Assembly (NCBI GenBank): GCA_937896705.1 | Contig: CALBOC010000152.1 | Coordinates: 1-8,718, forward strand | Direction: 5' to 3' | DNA: 8,718 nucleotides | Source: an uncultured Micrococcaceae bacterium | GTDB taxonomy: Bacteria > Actinomycetota > Actinomycetes > Actinomycetales > Micrococcaceae | Part shown: positions 6,505-8,718 of the stretch, in pieces | Position numbering within the stretch: the first letter of the stretch is position 1 | Layout: each line of letters begins with the position of its first letter | The notes under the pieces: generated by a model | Seen by the model: only the letters and a program-made list of their open reading frames with translations | Database searches by the model: none | Told to the model about the DNA's origin: nothing | Program-made: the position numbers and the translations under genes

Positions 6505-8706
6505 TTCAATGACGGGGACCAGCGACAATTTGCCGCGATCATCGACCTTGGCGATTTCGACCTGAATCTTGGACCCAACCGCGACGACGTCGTCGACTTC
6601 GTCGACGCGTTTGCCGTCGTTGAGTTTCCGCAGTTCAGAAATGTGCAGCAGCCCGTCTTTGCCCGGGGTCAACGAGATGAAAGCACCGAAGCTGGTGGTC
6701 TTGACCACGGTGCCCAGGTAGCGTTCACCGACTTCTGGGACCTGCGGGTTGGCGATGGCGTTGATGGTATCGCGTGCTTCTTCAGCTGCCTTACCCTCGG
6801 TGGAACCGATCAGCACGGTGCCATCGTCTTCGATGCTGATGTCTGCGCCAGTATCTTCTTGGATCTGGTTGATCATCTTGCCCTTGGGCCCAATGACCTC
6901 ACCGATCTTATCGACAGGAATCTTGACCGACAGGATGCGTGGAGCGGTCTCGCTCATCGCATCGGCTTCATCGATGACCGATTCCATGACCGACAGGATG
7001 TGCAGGCGGGCTTCACGAGCCTGCGTGAGTGCAGCAGACAGGACATCAGCTGGGAGCCCGTCGAGCTTGGTATCGAGCTGGATGGCGGTGATGAAGTCCT
7101 TGGTGCCGGCGACTTTGAAGTCCATGTCACCCATCGCATCTTCCGCACCCAGGATGTCGGTCAGCGCAGCGTAACGGGTTTCGTTATTGACGGTGTCTGA
7201 AACCAGGCCCATCGCGATTCCAGCAACTGAAGCGCGCAATGGGACACCGGCATTGTACAGCGACAGTGTCGAGGCACACACCGAACCCATCGAGGTGGAA
7301 CCGTTGGATCCCAGTGCTTCAGAGACCTGACGGATGGCATATGGGAACTCTTCACGTGACGGCAGAACCGGGGCGATGGCACGTTCTGCCAGTGCGCCGT
7401 GTCCGATTTCGCGACGTTTTGGTGAGCCAACGCGACCGGTCTCCCCGACCGAATACGGCGGGAAGTTGTAGTGGTGCATGTAGCGCTTGGATGTTTCTGG
7501 ACTCAGGGAATCCAGGCTTTGTTCCATCCGGAGCATGTTTAGTGTCGTGACACCCATGATCTGGGTTTCGCCACGTTCAAAGATTGCTGAACCGTGAACC
7601 CGTGGCAGCACTTCTACTTCAGCGGTCAGCTGGCGAATATCCGTCAGACCGCGGCCATCGATACGCACCTGGTCGGTGAGGATCCGTTTGCGCACGATGT
7701 GTTTGGTGACGGCCCCGTAGGCTTTGACGATTTCGCCCTGGCGTTCTTCGAAGGGTTTGCCTTCGCCGGCCAGCGCTTCGATGACTTCTTGGTGATATTC
7801 ATCCGAAGCCGTTTCGCGAGCCTGTTTGTCACCGATCGAATAAATCTCGGTCAAACGCTCGGCAGCGAATTCCTCAACAGCGTCGAAGGCATCCTGCTCG
7901 TAGGGACGAAACAGTGGAATTTCCACCGGAGCTTTGCGGGCCCGCTCGGCCAGATCTGCTTGCGCTTCACACAGCACACGGATGAAGGGTTTCGCAGCGT
8001 CAAGTCCTGCGGCAACGACTTCTTCAGTCGGTGCGGCCACGTTCTTGTCGTGGATCAGGGTCCACGCTTCATCGGTGGCTTCTGCTTCGACCATCATCAC
8101 GGCGATGTCATCATCGGCGATACGTCCGGCCACGACCATGTTGAACACGGCGTTTTCGAGCTGGGAGTACTTCGGGAACGCAACCCACTGGGTGCCGCCT
8201 TGCTCATCGGCGACGAGTGCCATGCGCACCGCACCGATTGGGCCGGCGAACTCCATGCCGGTCAGGGTCGTGGACATCGACGCGGCGTTGATGGCGACGC
8301 TGTCGTACATTTCGTCCGGTCCCATCGAGGTGACGGTCACAACGACTTGTACTTCGTTGCGAATACCATCAGCAAATGATGGACGCAGTGGCCGGTCAAT
8401 GAGACGGGCGGTCAGGATGGCATCCGTGGGCGGACGACCTTCACGACGGAAAAACGAGCCGGGGATCTTACCTGCGGCGTATTGACGTTCTTCAACGTCA
8501 ACGGTCAACGGGAAGAAGTCGAACCCTTCACGCGGGCTCTTGCCCACCGTGGTGGTGGTGAGCATGGAGGTGTCTTCGTCCAGCATGACGAAGGCGGAGC
8601 CGGTGGCTTGTTTGGCCAGGCGGCCGGTTTCGAATCGGACGGTACGGGTACCGTATGCGCCGTTATCAATGACGGCTTCTGCAAATTGAATTTCTGGACC
8701 TTCCAT
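6469..8706 (-). CDS. pnp: polynucleotide phosphorylase (PNPase)
   Basis: PNPase is a trimeric 3'-to-5' phosphorolytic exoribonuclease that can also add nucleotides; in actinobacteria it is often annotated as bifunctional with guanosine pentaphosphate handling (gpsI). The 745-residue protein is complete. The first RNase PH domain covers about 10-150 and includes the RNA-contacting FFRR (85-88). A helical linker spans roughly 250-335. The second RNase PH domain covers about 345-575, with SNGSTS (467-472) for phosphate binding and the acidic [10 protein letters not shown] (526-535) of the active site. A KH domain follows (about 590-650, GPKG at 606-609), then an S1 domain (about 659-730). The tail is a short acidic DGQ/NDQ repeat. 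The ATG at 8706 gives the family start [12 protein letters not shown] and has an AAAGGAG site 4 nt upstream. It is followed by a strong terminator, so it appears to end its own transcript. Confidence 0.97.
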   Translation of the reverse strand: MEGPEIQFAEAVIDNGAYGTRTVRFETGRLAKQATGSAFVMLDEDTSMLTTTTVGKSPREGFDFFPLTVDVEERQYAAGKIPGSFFRREGRPPTDAILTARLIDRPLRPSFADGIRNEVQVVVTVTSMGPDEMYDSVAINAASMSTTLTGMEFAGPIGAVRMALVADEQGGTQWVAFPKYSQLENAVFNMVVAGRIADDDIAVMMVEAEATDEAWTLIHDKNVAAPTEEVVAAGLDAAKPFIRVLCEAQADLAERARKAPVEIPLFRPYEQDAFDAVEEFAAERLTEIYSIGDKQARETASDEYHQEVIEALAGEGKPFEERQGEIVKAYGAVTKHIVRKRILTDQVRIDGRGLTDIRQLTAEVEVLPRVHGSAIFERGETQIMGVTTLNMLRMEQSLDSLSPETSKRYMHHYNFPPYSVGETGRVGSPKRREIGHGALAERAIAPVLPSREEFPYAIRQVSEALGSNGSTSMGSVCASTLSLYNAGVPLRASVAGIAMGLVSDTVNNETRYAALTDILGAEDAMGDMDFKVAGTKDFITAIQLDTKLDGLPADVLSAALTQAREARLHILSVMESVIDEADAMSETAPRILSVKIPVDKIGEVIGPKGKMINQIQEDTGADISIEDDGTVLIGSTEGKAAEEARDTINAIANPQVPEVGERYLGTVVKTTSFGAFISLTPGKDGLLHISELRKLNDGKRVDEVDDVVAVGSKIQVEIAKVDDRGKLSLVPVIEDGQNDQDGQDD

Positions 8707-8710
8707 AGGT

Positions 8711-8717
8711 CTCCTTT
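8711..8717 (-). promoter_or_regulatory. ribosome binding site of pnp
   Basis: AAAGGAG on the minus strand, 4 nt before the ATG at 8706, is an excellent Shine-Dalgarno match and confirms the start. Any upstream promoter or autoregulatory leader of pnp lies beyond the right edge of the window. Confidence 0.75.
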
Positions 8718-8718
8718 C

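Noticed and set aside
6466..7200. Long plus-strand reading frame (244 codons) antisense to the 3' part of pnp
   Set aside because: It lies entirely opposite a conserved PNPase sequence, has no ribosome binding site, and its composition (Asp/Val/Phe-rich) is what antisense reading of such a gene gives.
7594..8379. Long plus-strand reading frame (261 codons) antisense to pnp
   Set aside because: A shadow of the pnp codon pattern with no family-like motif, no start signals and no independent evidence.

Overview
The window carries a stretch of actinobacterial housekeeping chromosome. The proteins resemble those of Micrococcales, probably a Micrococcaceae-type organism, judged from the PNPase N-terminus ([16 protein letters not shown]), the actinobacterial RNase J start region, the lysine-rich FtsK N-terminus and the DapA/DapB sequence style. 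Base composition looks moderately GC-rich by eye (not computed). The order pnp – dapB – dapA – rnj – ftsK on one strand is the one I recall for the corresponding Mycobacterium tuberculosis region, with fewer genes in between here. No mobile element, tRNA, rRNA or CRISPR array was seen.

Layout from left to right. Bases 1-1124 (minus) hold the first 374 codons of ftsK (DNA translocase), which runs off the left edge before its motor domain. Bases 1188-2876 (minus) are rnj (ribonuclease J) and 2926-3858 (minus) are dapA (dihydrodipicolinate synthase); these two are 49 bp apart and probably cotranscribed. Bases 3911-5170 (plus) encode the only plus-strand gene, a multi-pass membrane protein of the heparan-alpha-glucosaminide N-acetyltransferase-like/DUF418-like type. 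It is divergent from dapA and convergent with the next gene, overlapping its stop codon. Bases 5167-5604 (minus) encode a small two-helix membrane protein with a single TPR-like motif, 4 nt after dapB (5609-6379, minus). A strong intrinsic terminator at 6415-6453 separates dapB from pnp (6469-8706, minus; polynucleotide phosphorylase), which is complete. There is no gene-free stretch longer than about 90 bp.

Functionally, DapA and DapB catalyse consecutive steps leading to diaminopimelate and lysine, feeding the cell wall. RNase J and PNPase are partners in RNA turnover and processing, and FtsK moves DNA at the division septum. The membrane acyltransferase-like protein and the TPR-like protein are the unknowns. 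I see no clear undescribed system. The observations most worth a second look are local: a 9-bp tandem repeat whose last copy supplies the pnp stop codon, probable leaderless starts for dapB and possibly ftsK, overlapping stop codons of two convergent genes, and a very tight divergent promoter region upstream of dapA.
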